The notes beneath the pieces were generated by a model. It was not told the origin of the DNA and did no database searches. It saw nothing but the letters and a program-made list of their open reading frames with translations. This document shows, one piece after another, positions 34,733-44,152 of a stretch of DNA of 64,000 bases. Source of the DNA: Lachnospiraceae bacterium (GTDB taxonomy: Bacteria; Bacillota; Clostridia; Lachnospirales; Lachnospiraceae); the NCBI GenBank assembly GCA_017461725.1, contig JAFTXG010000019.1, positions 1 through 64,000 of the forward strand, in the 5' to 3' direction. How positions within the stretch are numbered: the stretch's first letter is position 1; every line of letters starts with the position of its first letter. The position numbers and the translations under genes are program-made.

Positions 34733-35800
34733 ATGAAAACTTACGGCGTGATTATGGCAGGAGGCGGCGGCACCAGATTCTGGCCCATGAGCCGTCAGCT
34801 GACCCCCAAGCAGCTGCTCAATTTGAGCGGACGCGATCTGATGATCAACGAGACTATTGACCGTATCGCGCAGATCGTCGACAATAAGGACATTTTTATT
34901 GTGACCAATGTGACTCAGGGCCCCGGCATGAAGATGGCAGTGGACGGCAGGGTTGCAGATGATCACATTTTGCTGGAGCCGGCAGCCCGCAACACTGCGG
35001 CGTGCATCGGCTATGCGGCTATGGAGATCATCAAAAAGTACGGCGACGGCGTGATGTGCGTGTTCCCCGCCGACCACTGTATTCAGAATCTGAAAAAGTT
35101 CGCAGAGGTATTCCAGCTGGCGGCAGAGGTTGCCGACAAGGAAAACAAGCTGGTCACCGTGGGTATCACCCCCACCTTCCCTTCCACCGGATACGGCTAC
35201 ATCCGCTACGACAAGGATATGGAGGGTGAGGTCCTTCCTGTGAAGGAGTTCGTGGAGAAGCCCAACTATGAGACCGCAGTGAGCTATCTGGATGCAGGCT
35301 GCTACGCATGGAACAGCGGTATGTTCGTATGGAAGGCCAGCGTGATCCTGGACAAATTTAAAGAGCTGCTTCCCGACATCTACGCGTGCATCGAGAAAAT
35401 CGGAGCAGCCATGGGAACCGACTGGGAGCAGGAGATGATCGATGAGGTTTACCCTGTGATTCCCAAGATCTCTGTGGACTACGGTATCATGGAGAGAGCG
35501 GACAATGTAGTGGTGATCCCCGCCGAGATGGGCTGGGACGATGTGGGCAGCTGGGAGACCCTGGGCGTGCTCTACGACAAGGACGAGCAGGGCAATATCC
35601 TGCGCGGCGAGCAGGTGAATATCGACACCAAGGATTGTATCTCCTACGCAAAGAACGGTCTGATCGCCACCATCGGCGTGGAGAATCTGATTATCGTTCA
35701 GACCGAGGACGCTGTTCTGGTCTGCTCCAAGGACAGAGCACAGGATGTCAAGCAGGTGGTTGATATTCTGAAGGAGCAGGGCAAGAAGGAGTACCTGTAG
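34733..35800 (+). CDS. manC: mannose-1-phosphate guanylyltransferase
   Basis: A 355-residue enzyme: GVIMAGGGGTRFWPMSR (GTP-binding start), FPADHCI, FVEKPNYETA (sugar-binding signature) and the C-terminal GWDDVGSWETL. It makes GDP-mannose from mannose-1-phosphate and GTP. The length fits the short form without the phosphomannose-isomerase domain. AAAGGAGG precedes the ATG. With the mutase downstream it supplies GDP-mannose for the glycan cluster. Confidence 0.93.
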   Translation: MKTYGVIMAGGGGTRFWPMSRQLTPKQLLNLSGRDLMINETIDRIAQIVDNKDIFIVTNVTQGPGMKMAVDGRVADDHILLEPAARNTAACIGYAAMEIIKKYGDGVMCVFPADHCIQNLKKFAEVFQLAAEVADKENKLVTVGITPTFPSTGYGYIRYDKDMEGEVLPVKEFVEKPNYETAVSYLDAGCYAWNSGMFVWKASVILDKFKELLPDIYACIEKIGAAMGTDWEQEMIDEVYPVIPKISVDYGIMERADNVVVIPAEMGWDDVGSWETLGVLYDKDEQGNILRGEQVNIDTKDCISYAKNGLIATIGVENLIIVQTEDAVLVCSKDRAQDVKQVVDILKEQGKKEYL

Positions 35801-36003
35801 GTGATGTTCGGTATGAATGTCGTATCAGATGTGAAAGCTGTGCTGGACGGGCTGGTTTTGTAGACAGCAAACGCAGCATGGAGAAAATGAATATCAATTG
35901 AGAGATCCCCTGACGCCGGAAACCATACATCACAGTCAGACCATTATTCGATAAGTCCGGCATCAGTCAGGATAAAATAAATGAATTTCAGGAGGGTAAA
36001 CCA

Positions 36004-37716
36004 ATGGGCTATCAGGAAAAATATCAGTTATGGTGCACAGACGAGACCTTCGATGAGGCAACTCGCGCTGAATTAAAGGCACTGGAAGGCAATGAGAAGG
36101 AGATCGAGGACAGATTTTACCGCGATCTGGAGTTCGGTACCGGCGGTCTGCGCGGCGTGATCGGCGCGGGCACCAACCGCATGAACATCTACACTGTACG
36201 CAAGGCTTCTCAGGGTCTGGCAAATTACATCAAGCAGCAGCATGGAGAGGACAAGGGCGTTGCGATCGCATTCGATTCCCGCCGCATGTCCCCCGAGTTT
36301 TCCGAGGAGGCAGCACTCTGCCTCAATGCAAACGGTATCAAGACCTACCGTTTTGAGACTCTTCGTCCTACCCCCGAGCTTTCTTTCGCACTGCGCACTC
36401 TGGGCTGCGTGGCAGGTATCGTTGTTACCGCAAGCCACAATCCGCCCGAGTACAACGGCTACAAGGTTTACTGGGAGGACGGCGCACAGGTTACTTCCCC
36501 CGCTGACAAGGAGATCATCGGCCTGGTAAACAGCATCACCGATTACTCTACCTTGAAGACCATGAAGAAGGAAGACGCTATCGCAGCAGGCCTGTACAAC
36601 GTAATCGGCGAGGAGATCGACGACAAGTATATTGCAGAGCTGAAGAAGCTGGTTCTGGACTGGGATGCGATCAAGGCAGTGGCTGACGATCTGAAGATCG
36701 TTTACACTCCCCTGCACGGAACCGGAAACCTGCCTGTACAGCGCATCCTGAAGGAGCTCGGATTCAAGAATGTATTCGTAGTTCCCGAGCAGGAGCTGCC
36801 TGACGGCAATTTCCCCACCGTTTCCTATCCCAACCCCGAGGCAGCGGAGGCTTTCGCTCTGGCACTGAAGTACGCGAAGGAGCAGGATGCTGATCTGGTT
36901 CTGGCTACCGACCCCGATGCAGACCGTCTGGGTATCTACGCTAAGGACTCCAAGACCGGCGAGTTTGTTCCCTTCACCGGAAATATGTCCGGTATGCTGA
37001 TCTGCGAGTATCAGCTGAGCCGCAAGAAGGATCTGGGCCTGATGCCCGAGAACGGTGCGCTGGTTTCCACCATCGTTTCCACCAACATGACCCATCCGGT
37101 TGCAGAACACTATGACCTGCGCCTGATCGAGACCCTGACCGGCTTCAAGTATATCGGCGAGCAGATCAAGATCTTCGAGGAGACCGGATGCAACACCTAC
37201 CTCTTCGGTTTCGAGGAGAGCTACGGCTGTCTGATCGGTACTCACGCTCGTGATAAGGACGCTATCGTGGCAGTGATGGGGCTGTGTGAGGCAGCTGCAT
37301 ATTACAAGACCCAGGGCAAGACGTTGTGGGATCAGATGCTTGCGATCTACGAGAAGTACGGCTACTACAAGGAGACCCAGAAGGCTCTGACCTTCAAGGG
37401 CAGCGAGGGTGCAGCAAAGATCGCATCCATCCTGGATGAGCTTCGTCAGAATCCGCCCAAGGAGCTTGGCGGATTCAAGGTGCTGGAGTCCCGCGACTAC
37501 AAGATGGACACCGTTCTGGACATGGAGACCGGCAAGGTTACCCCTACCGGACTGCCTAACTCCAACGTTCTGTACTATGCACTGGAGGGCGACAACTGGT
37601 TCTGCGTGAGACCTTCCGGAACCGAGCCCAAGGTTAAGTACTACATGGGCGTTAAGGGTGACAGCTTTGAGGACGCTGAGGAGAAGCTGCAGAAGCTGTG
37701 GAATGCACTGGACTAA
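36004..37716 (+). CDS. phosphoglucomutase/phosphomannomutase
   Basis: A 570-residue alpha-D-phosphohexomutase: catalytic Ser in TASHNPPEYNGYKVY, metal loop DPDADRLGI, sugar-binding GFEESYG and phosphate-binding RPSGTEPKVKYY. The four-domain length fits the PgcA/PgmB-type enzymes of Firmicutes. It interconverts hexose 6- and 1-phosphates; next to manC it probably supplies mannose-1-phosphate, and glucose-1-phosphate for the CDP-glucose pathway downstream. CAGGAGGG precedes the ATG. Codon use is strongly biased, as in a highly expressed gene. Confidence 0.94.
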   Translation: MGYQEKYQLWCTDETFDEATRAELKALEGNEKEIEDRFYRDLEFGTGGLRGVIGAGTNRMNIYTVRKASQGLANYIKQQHGEDKGVAIAFDSRRMSPEFSEEAALCLNANGIKTYRFETLRPTPELSFALRTLGCVAGIVVTASHNPPEYNGYKVYWEDGAQVTSPADKEIIGLVNSITDYSTLKTMKKEDAIAAGLYNVIGEEIDDKYIAELKKLVLDWDAIKAVADDLKIVYTPLHGTGNLPVQRILKELGFKNVFVVPEQELPDGNFPTVSYPNPEAAEAFALALKYAKEQDADLVLATDPDADRLGIYAKDSKTGEFVPFTGNMSGMLICEYQLSRKKDLGLMPENGALVSTIVSTNMTHPVAEHYDLRLIETLTGFKYIGEQIKIFEETGCNTYLFGFEESYGCLIGTHARDKDAIVAVMGLCEAAAYYKTQGKTLWDQMLAIYEKYGYYKETQKALTFKGSEGAAKIASILDELRQNPPKELGGFKVLESRDYKMDTVLDMETGKVTPTGLPNSNVLYYALEGDNWFCVRPSGTEPKVKYYMGVKGDSFEDAEEKLQKLWNALD

Positions 37717-37740
37717 TCAAAATTGAATAAATGAATGCAA

Positions 37741-37775
37741 ACAGGAGGGAGAATCGATCGGTTCTTCCTCCTGCC
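37741..37775. terminator. hairpin between convergent genes
   Basis: CAGGAGGGAGAA and TTCTTCCTCCTG form a 12-base-pair stem with one G-T pair around TCGATCGG. There is no U-run on the plus side, so it is only a weak terminator candidate for either strand. Confidence 0.45.
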
Positions 37776-37835
37776 TGTGTACTAGGGATTATATTCGATG
37801 AAGTGGAATGCCTGATTTGGGTAATGTATCGGGAG

Positions 37836-38696
37836 TTACTTATCTCTGCGTCTATATACGGAATAATCTCCGGTTCGATTGTAAAGCGGGTAGTTAAGGA
37901 ACTCCATATAGGTGTCCAGATCAAATAACGTAAGCGTTACAATGTAATCCACATTCAGGGATTGGCAATTATAGCGCACATTTTCAAAGTGATGCCAGGT
38001 GCTTTCCGGACCTTCGAGGATCAGGGAGAGGAGGGGTTCGTAAACGGAATCAGTTTTTTTGTAGTTGATATACTCGGTTCTGGGAAGGGCAGGAACAATG
38101 GTGATATCATAGGTTAGCAGCTCCATCATAATCTGCGTGGGGGCCAAAACAACATCTCCATCAACGTGATCAGGGTCATCCTGAATAAACTGGGAGATGT
38201 CCAGGGCAGCACGGGAGATATTGAATTTATTCTCCGGTACGGATAAATTATCAGCAGTCAGATAAGAGGTTCCGCTGAATAGAATAACGGCAGAAAGGAG
38301 CAGGGCGGTCACAATCGAAACTGTTTTTGGCACGCAGGAAATGAGGTGGGGATGCTTGCTTTGTTTCGAAGCAGATCGTTTGCAGATCAACTGATACACG
38401 AAAAAAACGATTTCAGTCAGGAAGCAGGCGCTGATCGCAACCAGAGGAATACTCCAGATGAAACGGTAGTATGATGCCCCGCCATCAGCGATTGTTGCCA
38501 GATATTTGTATAAAAGTGGATTGAATACAGTCAGAAAGAAAAAAATTCCAACCAACAGGGTGGCGATTCCCTGTTTTTTATTTGTGCGAAACGCTTTGCA
38601 GATGTAGTAAGTGACAGACACCACAAAAAGAATGCCCAAAACATAATTATGACCAATATACTGGAGAAACATATCAAATACAGACGATGCGCTCAT
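37836..38696 (-). CDS. membrane protein, C-terminal half of a probable split protein
   Basis: A 286-residue protein, reverse strand. Four to five hydrophobic helices (about 15-35, 45-62, 85-105, 125-145) and a C-terminal extracytoplasmic domain ending ..YNRTGDYSVYRRRDK. The block FNPLLYKYLA..YYRFIWSIPL resembles the second half of large DUF6077-like Lachnospiraceae membrane proteins. AAAGGAGAG lies upstream of the ATG. It starts 87 bases after the stop of the gene before it, and the two together would give a protein of usual size, so natural fission or an old nonsense mutation is likely. Confidence 0.55.
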   Translation of the reverse strand: MSASSVFDMFLQYIGHNYVLGILFVVSVTYYICKAFRTNKKQGIATLLVGIFFFLTVFNPLLYKYLATIADGGASYYRFIWSIPLVAISACFLTEIVFFVYQLICKRSASKQSKHPHLISCVPKTVSIVTALLLSAVILFSGTSYLTADNLSVPENKFNISRAALDISQFIQDDPDHVDGDVVLAPTQIMMELLTYDITIVPALPRTEYINYKKTDSVYEPLLSLILEGPESTWHHFENVRYNCQSLNVDYIVTLTLFDLDTYMEFLNYPLYNRTGDYSVYRRRDK

Positions 38697-38783
38697 AAAA
38701 CTCTCCTTTATTTCGAAATTGTGGTGGTATTACAGCTCCTCACAGTGTTCAGGATAGGTGATGCTTTGTACACCGACGTGCCA

Positions 38784-39860
38784 TCAACGGATATAGATGG
38801 TCAGCACTCCGATGTGTTCCAGAATATACGCCCCAAGATACAGCAGATGGGGGATCAGGCATAAACAGGTTTTTCCCAGCGCGCGCCAGTTGCGGGTGAA
38901 AAGCCAGATCAGCGAACCGGCAGCGACTAAAACCGGAACGGTCAGCAGAGAGGACATGGAAACCGGAATCGAGGCAGCTGTACCTAAAAACAGTAATAAC
39001 CAGTTGGCCCGCTTGTCCGGTTCCTTCCACAGGGACACGATCATATAGCCGATAAAGGGCAGAATGATATTGCTGCAATAAGCTTTGGCCTCATAGGAAC
39101 GTAGCAGTAAAAAGTCCGAGGTGGAAAATACGGAGGTGTGGCTCACATGAAGAATCACTGCGAAAATAATCATAAGGCAGGCTTTCTGCCTGTTCTCATG
39201 AAAAGCCAGCAGCCCAATTCGATAAATCACAGCAAATGCCAGAATGACACAGATACAGCCGTCAGTCACATTCTGGACCAGCAGAGGATGAAGGCCGGTC
39301 AGTCGGCAGGCAATCGCACTGTTCATATAAAAGGTCGACAGGGCATAGCGAAGCGAGAGGACAGAGGTCATCTGACCGGAGGCGGCATCCAGGGTATACA
39401 TAGAATCATTTTCTACTGCGTGAAGCGTGGTGCGGACATAAAAGGCTGTATCCCAGCCCATATAGGGGGCACTGATAGACAGATAAAGTACAAGCAGTAT
39501 ACCGAAGACTGCCACAGTAGGGAGTACCAGTGACGAAGGTGTTTTGAATGAAGATAGTAGTGCGGAAGCCATTTTTATGCTGTCAGAAACAATATTTTTA
39601 AAGCAAAATCGGATGGAAACAATAAATATCACGCAAAGTATCGGCAGCCAGATCCATATCAGCATCGTCAGCGTCTGCTGCGTCAATATACAGGGCAGAG
39701 CCACAAGACTGAAAAGCAGGTGGTAAAAAAAGAAGCCGGATAAAATGGCGAGGGAGAAGGAAAACTTCTCTCGAAGGGTGCGCAGGATAAAGGCACCGAG
39801 GGAGAGGAAAATGGTGATGTATATGAAAATTAAAAGGAAGGATTTTAATAGGTCAAGCAT
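38784..39860 (-). CDS. membrane protein, N-terminal half of a probable split protein
   Basis: A 358-residue protein, reverse strand, with about nine membrane helices. GGAGG directly before the ATG at 39860 decides the start; the ATG at 39920 would add an unlikely tail. The loop PYMGWDTAFYVRTTLHAVENDSMYTLD is extracellular and may hold an active site, as in GT-C proteins. It ends after ..HIGVLTIYIR. The next frame downstream stays open for 19 codons before the stop, so no intact fusion is possible without changes. Tentatively DUF6077-like. Confidence 0.55.
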   Translation of the reverse strand: MLDLLKSFLLIFIYITIFLSLGAFILRTLREKFSFSLAILSGFFFYHLLFSLVALPCILTQQTLTMLIWIWLPILCVIFIVSIRFCFKNIVSDSIKMASALLSSFKTPSSLVLPTVAVFGILLVLYLSISAPYMGWDTAFYVRTTLHAVENDSMYTLDAASGQMTSVLSLRYALSTFYMNSAIACRLTGLHPLLVQNVTDGCICVILAFAVIYRIGLLAFHENRQKACLMIIFAVILHVSHTSVFSTSDFLLLRSYEAKAYCSNIILPFIGYMIVSLWKEPDKRANWLLLFLGTAASIPVSMSSLLTVPVLVAAGSLIWLFTRNWRALGKTCLCLIPHLLYLGAYILEHIGVLTIYIR

Positions 39861-39961
39861 AGGGGCCTCCAGAGGATGGATTCTAAAGGGTATTGTAATA
39901 TATATTGGCAAAATAGTCAAATTTTATTAGTGAGTGAAATGATTTAAGGAGGAAATAGCGG

Positions 39962-39990
39962 TTGTAAATAACGAGATTTTATGATATTAT
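39962..39990 (+). promoter_or_regulatory. possible promoter of the CDP-sugar operon
   Basis: TTGTAA (39962-39967), 17 bases, TATTAT (39985-39990), in an AT-rich spacer 115 bases before ddhA. The -35 is weak (4/6). Confidence 0.5.
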
Positions 39991-40104
39991 TTTTTGTGAA
40001 AAATACAGGGAGAATTTCGAAAGAAATAGTATCGATTTTATTTTTAAGCGTTTATATGCGATATGTTGAGAAAATTGTTATGAAGATACAGGGGGGATGA
40101 CGAA

Positions 40105-40887
40105 ATGAAAGTAGTTTTATTAGCTGGAGGTTTTGGTACGAGAATTTCGGAAGAATCACAATTTAAACCGAAACCGATGCTGGAAATTGGTGGTAAACCT
40201 ATATTATGGCATATTATGAAAGAATATTCTTACTACGGTTTTAATGAATTTGTTGTTTGTGCTGGATATAAGCAGCATGTAATTAAGGAGTGGTTTGCAG
40301 ACTACTTTTTGCATAACAGTGATATTACATTTGATTTCACTAACGGTAAAAATGATATGATTATTCACAATCAATATTGTGAACCATGGAAAGTGACAGT
40401 TGTTGATACCGGCTTACATACCATGACTGGAGGTCGAATTAAACGTATTCAGCCCTATATAGGGAAAGAGACGTTTATGATGACCTACGGTGATGGTGTG
40501 TGTGATGTGAATATTGTGAATCTGTTGGAGTTTCATAAGTCGCATGGAAAAATTGCTACTCTCACAGCTGTGATGCTGGAGCAACAGAAAGGTATTCTTG
40601 ATATTGGTGGCGATAATGCAGTAAAGTCGTTTAGAGAGAAGAGTTCGTTGGACGGTGCGCCGATTAATGCCGGTTATATGGTATTGGAACCGGAGATATT
40701 TGACTATCTGGAAGGTGATGAGACTGTATTTGAAAGAGAACCATTGGAACGCTTGGCTAGAGCAGGAGAATTGATGTCGTATATGCACAGAGGTTTTTGG
40801 CAGTGTATGGATACCAAGCGAGAGATGGATATGCTGGAGAAGTACCTGAAGAAAGGTACTGCACCCTGGAAAAAGTGGATCGATTAA
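40105..40887 (+). CDS. rfbF: glucose-1-phosphate cytidylyltransferase
   Basis: A 260-residue sugar nucleotidyltransferase (also called DdhA): VLLAGGFGTRISEESQFKPKPM, YGDGVCDVN (metal site) and FWQCMDTKREMD are characteristic of the CTP-using RfbF group. It makes CDP-glucose, the first step of the CDP-3,6-dideoxyhexose pathway. GGGGGGATG is upstream of the ATG. The next three genes continue the pathway in the same direction. Base use is clearly more AT-rich than in the genes before 38 kb. Confidence 0.96.
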   Translation: MKVVLLAGGFGTRISEESQFKPKPMLEIGGKPILWHIMKEYSYYGFNEFVVCAGYKQHVIKEWFADYFLHNSDITFDFTNGKNDMIIHNQYCEPWKVTVVDTGLHTMTGGRIKRIQPYIGKETFMMTYGDGVCDVNIVNLLEFHKSHGKIATLTAVMLEQQKGILDIGGDNAVKSFREKSSLDGAPINAGYMVLEPEIFDYLEGDETVFEREPLERLARAGELMSYMHRGFWQCMDTKREMDMLEKYLKKGTAPWKKWID

Positions 40888-40924
40888 ATGTGTTTATAAT
40901 AAAACGATTTGGAGGAATGATAAA

Positions 40925-42268
40925 ATGGCTATCTGGAAAAATGAAAGCGAAGCGCGTGAACAGATAAAGGCGTTGGTAACAGAGTATTATCATGATTTTA
41001 AGGAAAAAAAGGTTCCGTTTCAACCGGGAGATCGTATTAGCTATGCCTCCCGTGTGTTTGATGAAAAAGAAATGTGTGCATTGACAGATGCGATGTTGGA
41101 TTTTTGGTTGACTACAGGCAGATTTTCTGATGAGTTTGAGAAGGAATTTGCCAAATGGCTCGGTGTTAAGTATGCACATCTGGTAAATAGCGGTTCTTCT
41201 GCGAATTTGATTGCATTTAGCGTATTAACCGCTTCTGAACTTGGAGAGAGACAGATTAAGAAGGGCGATGAGGTTATTACCGTAGCTTGCGGCTTCCCGA
41301 CAACTGTGACCCCGATTATTCAGTATGGTGCTGTTCCGGTATTTGTGGATGTTACTGTACCTCAGTATAATATTGATGTTGCTCAGTTAGACGCTGCCTT
41401 ATCCGAGAAGACAAAAGCGGTGATGATTGCTCATACCCTGGGAAATCCATTTGACTTGAAAGCAGTAAAGACATTTTGTGACAAGCATAATCTCTGGCTG
41501 GTAGAGGATAACTGTGATGCACTGGGAACACAGTATACGATTGATGGGGAGACTCGATTTTCTGGTACATGGGGAGATGTGGGAACCAGCAGTTTCTATC
41601 CGCCTCACCATATGACCATGGGTGAAGGTGGGTGTGTATACACCAACAATCCTAAGCTGCACAGATTGATTTTGTCTTATCGTGATTGGGGACGTGATTG
41701 TATTTGCCCGTCCGGACAGGATAATTTCTGTAAGCATCGTTTTGATGGACAGTATGGTGAACTTCCTCAGGGATATGACCATAAATATGTATATAGCCAT
41801 TTTGGATATAATCTGAAAGTTACAGATATGCAGGCGGCGGTGGGCTGTGAGCAGTTAAAGAAGTTCCCTTCTTTCATAGAGCGACGTCGTCACAACTGGG
41901 AGCGTCTGCACGCAGGGCTCGAGCCGGTTGCGGATAAACTGATCCTGCCTGAACCTGCCGAAAACAGTCGCCCTTCTTGGTTTGGATTCCTCCTCTCGGT
42001 AAAACCGGAAAGTGGTTTGGATAGAAATGCTGTAACACGCTACATTGAAGCGCATAATGTTCAGACACGCTTGTTGTTCTCGGGGAACTTGATTAAACAT
42101 CCATGTTTTGATCAGATTCGTGGAACCGATGCGTATCGTGTGGTAGGAGACTTGTCTGTTACGGATTATGTCATGAATAATACTTTTTGGGTGGGAGTAT
42201 ATCCTGGAATGACGGACGAGATGATTGATTATATGGCACTAGTGATTAGAGAAGCTGTTACAAAATAA
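40925..42268 (+). CDS. rfbH: CDP-4-keto-6-deoxy-D-glucose 3-dehydrase (E1)
   Basis: A 447-residue PMP- and iron-sulfur enzyme (DdhC). In place of the PLP lysine it has His: SSFYPPHHMTMGEGG. The [2Fe-2S] ligands are seen in DCICPSGQDNFC (C-x-C-x7-C), with a further Cys in EDNCDALG. It removes the C3 hydroxyl of CDP-4-keto-6-deoxyglucose with electrons from a reductase (DdhD/E3). No such reductase is found in the window. TTGGAGG precedes the ATG. Length is normal for the family. Confidence 0.96.
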   Translation: MAIWKNESEAREQIKALVTEYYHDFKEKKVPFQPGDRISYASRVFDEKEMCALTDAMLDFWLTTGRFSDEFEKEFAKWLGVKYAHLVNSGSSANLIAFSVLTASELGERQIKKGDEVITVACGFPTTVTPIIQYGAVPVFVDVTVPQYNIDVAQLDAALSEKTKAVMIAHTLGNPFDLKAVKTFCDKHNLWLVEDNCDALGTQYTIDGETRFSGTWGDVGTSSFYPPHHMTMGEGGCVYTNNPKLHRLILSYRDWGRDCICPSGQDNFCKHRFDGQYGELPQGYDHKYVYSHFGYNLKVTDMQAAVGCEQLKKFPSFIERRRHNWERLHAGLEPVADKLILPEPAENSRPSWFGFLLSVKPESGLDRNAVTRYIEAHNVQTRLLFSGNLIKHPCFDQIRGTDAYRVVGDLSVTDYVMNNTFWVGVYPGMTDEMIDYMALVIREAVTK

Positions 42269-42284
42269 TAGAGAGGACAATAAT

Positions 42285-44129
42285 ATGAGACAGAGAGTGG
42301 CAGATTATGTAGCGGATTTTTTTGTTAATCATGGAGTGACGGATTGCTTTAGCGTGGTAGGTGGCGGAGCGATGCATTTGAATGATGCATTCGGACATAA
42401 AGAAGGCCTAAAAGTGACTTACAACCATCATGAACAGGCATGCGCAATTGCAGCAGAAGCGTATGCTCGTTTAAATAATAAGATTGCGGCGGTTTGTGTT
42501 ACTACAGGGCCTGGTGGAACAAATGCAATCACTGGCGTAGTGGGTGGATGGTTAGATTCTATCCCTATGTTTGTGATATCCGGTCAGGTTCGTTATGATA
42601 CTACAGCCAGATATGCAGAGAGATTTACTGAGGGATTATCATTGCGTGCAGTGGGTGATCAGGAGTATGATATTGTTAAATCTGTTGAGCCGATGACCAA
42701 GTATGCCACGATGATTGAAGATCCAAGCCAGATTCGTTATGCATTGGAGAAAGGATGGCATCTTGCAACGACAGGTCGTCCGGGACCGGTGTGGATTGAT
42801 ATTCCCGTCAATTTTCAGGGAGGATATATCGAAACGAACGAGTTAGTGGGCTACGATCCCACAGAAGATGATGCCAAATTACCGCCCCGAGTTTCAGATG
42901 AAACGGTGGAAACGATTATTGAGAAGATTCGTTTGGCTAAGCGTCCGGTTATATACGCTGGTGGCGGAATCAGATTGTCTGGTGGATATAATGAATTTAG
43001 GGAAATGCTTGAGAAATTAAATGTTCCGGTAGTTACGTATTGGAACAGTGTAGATTTGATTGAGGATGAGCATCCCCTTTACGTCGGCAGGGGAGGGAAT
43101 ATGGGTGACCGTGCCGGTAATTTTGCTGTACAGAATTCAGACTTATTATTAGCTATTGGTACGCGTATTTCAATTCGCCAGACAGGATATAGCTTTAATA
43201 CATGGGCTCGTGAAGCGGAAGTTATTATGGTAGATATTGATCCTGCTGAACTCAAAAAGCATACTATCCATGTCGAAATGCCAGTATGGGCAGATGCAAA
43301 AGATTTCATGCGGGCAATGAACCGTTGTCTTGATAAAGAAAATCAAAAAGTATTCCAAGGTTTTGAGTGGGTGAAAATTTGCCAGAACTGGAAAGAAAAA
43401 TACCCTGTTACTTTACAACGCCACTGGGATGCCAACGAGGGATATGTGAATGTGTTTGCATTTATCAGATATCTTAGTAGCCGACTGCCTGAAAATAGCC
43501 TCACTGCAGTCTCTAACGGAGCTTGTTGCGTAGTGGGACATCAGGATTATATGATTAAGAAGGGCACACGATTTATTATTAACAGTGCAGTGGCGAGCAT
43601 GGGATATGGTTTGCCTGCAGCAATAGGTCTGTGTCTTGCCGGTGAGAAAAAAGAAACAATCTGTCTGGAAGGAGATGGTTCTATTATGATGAACCTTCAG
43701 GAATTGCAGACGATTGTGACGAACAAGCTTCCGATAAAAGTATTTTTAATTAATAATCAAGGGTATCATTCTATTCGTATTACACAGACTAATTTGTTTT
43801 CTGAGCATTGTAAAGTAGGAATTGGTCCTGAATCGGGAGACTTATCATTCCCTGAATACAAGAAGATTGCGGAAGCATTTGGTTATCCGTACTATTCTGC
43901 ACACAACAATGAGGAAATGAAGAAAGTTGTTGGCGAAGTGCTTGCGCAGCCGGGATTTGTATTTTGCGAGATTTTTACCGATACAACCCAGGTGTGGGAA
44001 CCTAAAAGTAGTACAAAACGCCTGCCGGATGGCACGTTAGTATCGCCACCCCTTGAGGATTTGGCGCCGTTCCTTCCGAGAGAAGAAGTGCTGAGTAATT
44101 TGTATATTAAGCCGGTTGAGGAATGCTGA
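42285..44129 (+). CDS. thiamine-diphosphate enzyme, YerE-like (branched-sugar synthesis)
   Basis: A 614-residue enzyme of the acetohydroxyacid-synthase fold. Catalytic Glu50 in YNHHEQACAIAAEA, FAD-type region TTGPGGTNAITG, and the ThDP motif EGDGSIMMN...INN (GDG-x26-NN). No small subunit or ilv gene is near, and it lies inside a CDP-3,6-dideoxyhexose operon. In Yersinia pseudotuberculosis, YerE of this family adds a two-carbon acetyl unit from pyruvate to C4 of CDP-3,6-dideoxy-4-ketoglucose. The same step is proposed here; plain acetolactate synthase is the alternative. GAGAGGAC precedes the ATG. Confidence 0.8.
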   Translation: MRQRVADYVADFFVNHGVTDCFSVVGGGAMHLNDAFGHKEGLKVTYNHHEQACAIAAEAYARLNNKIAAVCVTTGPGGTNAITGVVGGWLDSIPMFVISGQVRYDTTARYAERFTEGLSLRAVGDQEYDIVKSVEPMTKYATMIEDPSQIRYALEKGWHLATTGRPGPVWIDIPVNFQGGYIETNELVGYDPTEDDAKLPPRVSDETVETIIEKIRLAKRPVIYAGGGIRLSGGYNEFREMLEKLNVPVVTYWNSVDLIEDEHPLYVGRGGNMGDRAGNFAVQNSDLLLAIGTRISIRQTGYSFNTWAREAEVIMVDIDPAELKKHTIHVEMPVWADAKDFMRAMNRCLDKENQKVFQGFEWVKICQNWKEKYPVTLQRHWDANEGYVNVFAFIRYLSSRLPENSLTAVSNGACCVVGHQDYMIKKGTRFIINSAVASMGYGLPAAIGLCLAGEKKETICLEGDGSIMMNLQELQTIVTNKLPIKVFLINNQGYHSIRITQTNLFSEHCKVGIGPESGDLSFPEYKKIAEAFGYPYYSAHNNEEMKKVVGEVLAQPGFVFCEIFTDTTQVWEPKSSTKRLPDGTLVSPPLEDLAPFLPREEVLSNLYIKPVEEC

Positions 44130-44152
44130 ATCGGTTAGGGGATAGAGAAAAA

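Noticed and set aside
36073-37245. Reverse-strand ORF (390 residues) opposite the phosphohexomutase
   Set aside because: Opposite strand of a strongly codon-biased gene with intact catalytic motifs; no domain seen in the shadow frame.
39138-39533. Plus-strand ORF (131 residues) inside the reverse-strand membrane gene
   Set aside because: Antisense to a gene with clear transmembrane pattern and a good ribosome site; no domain seen.
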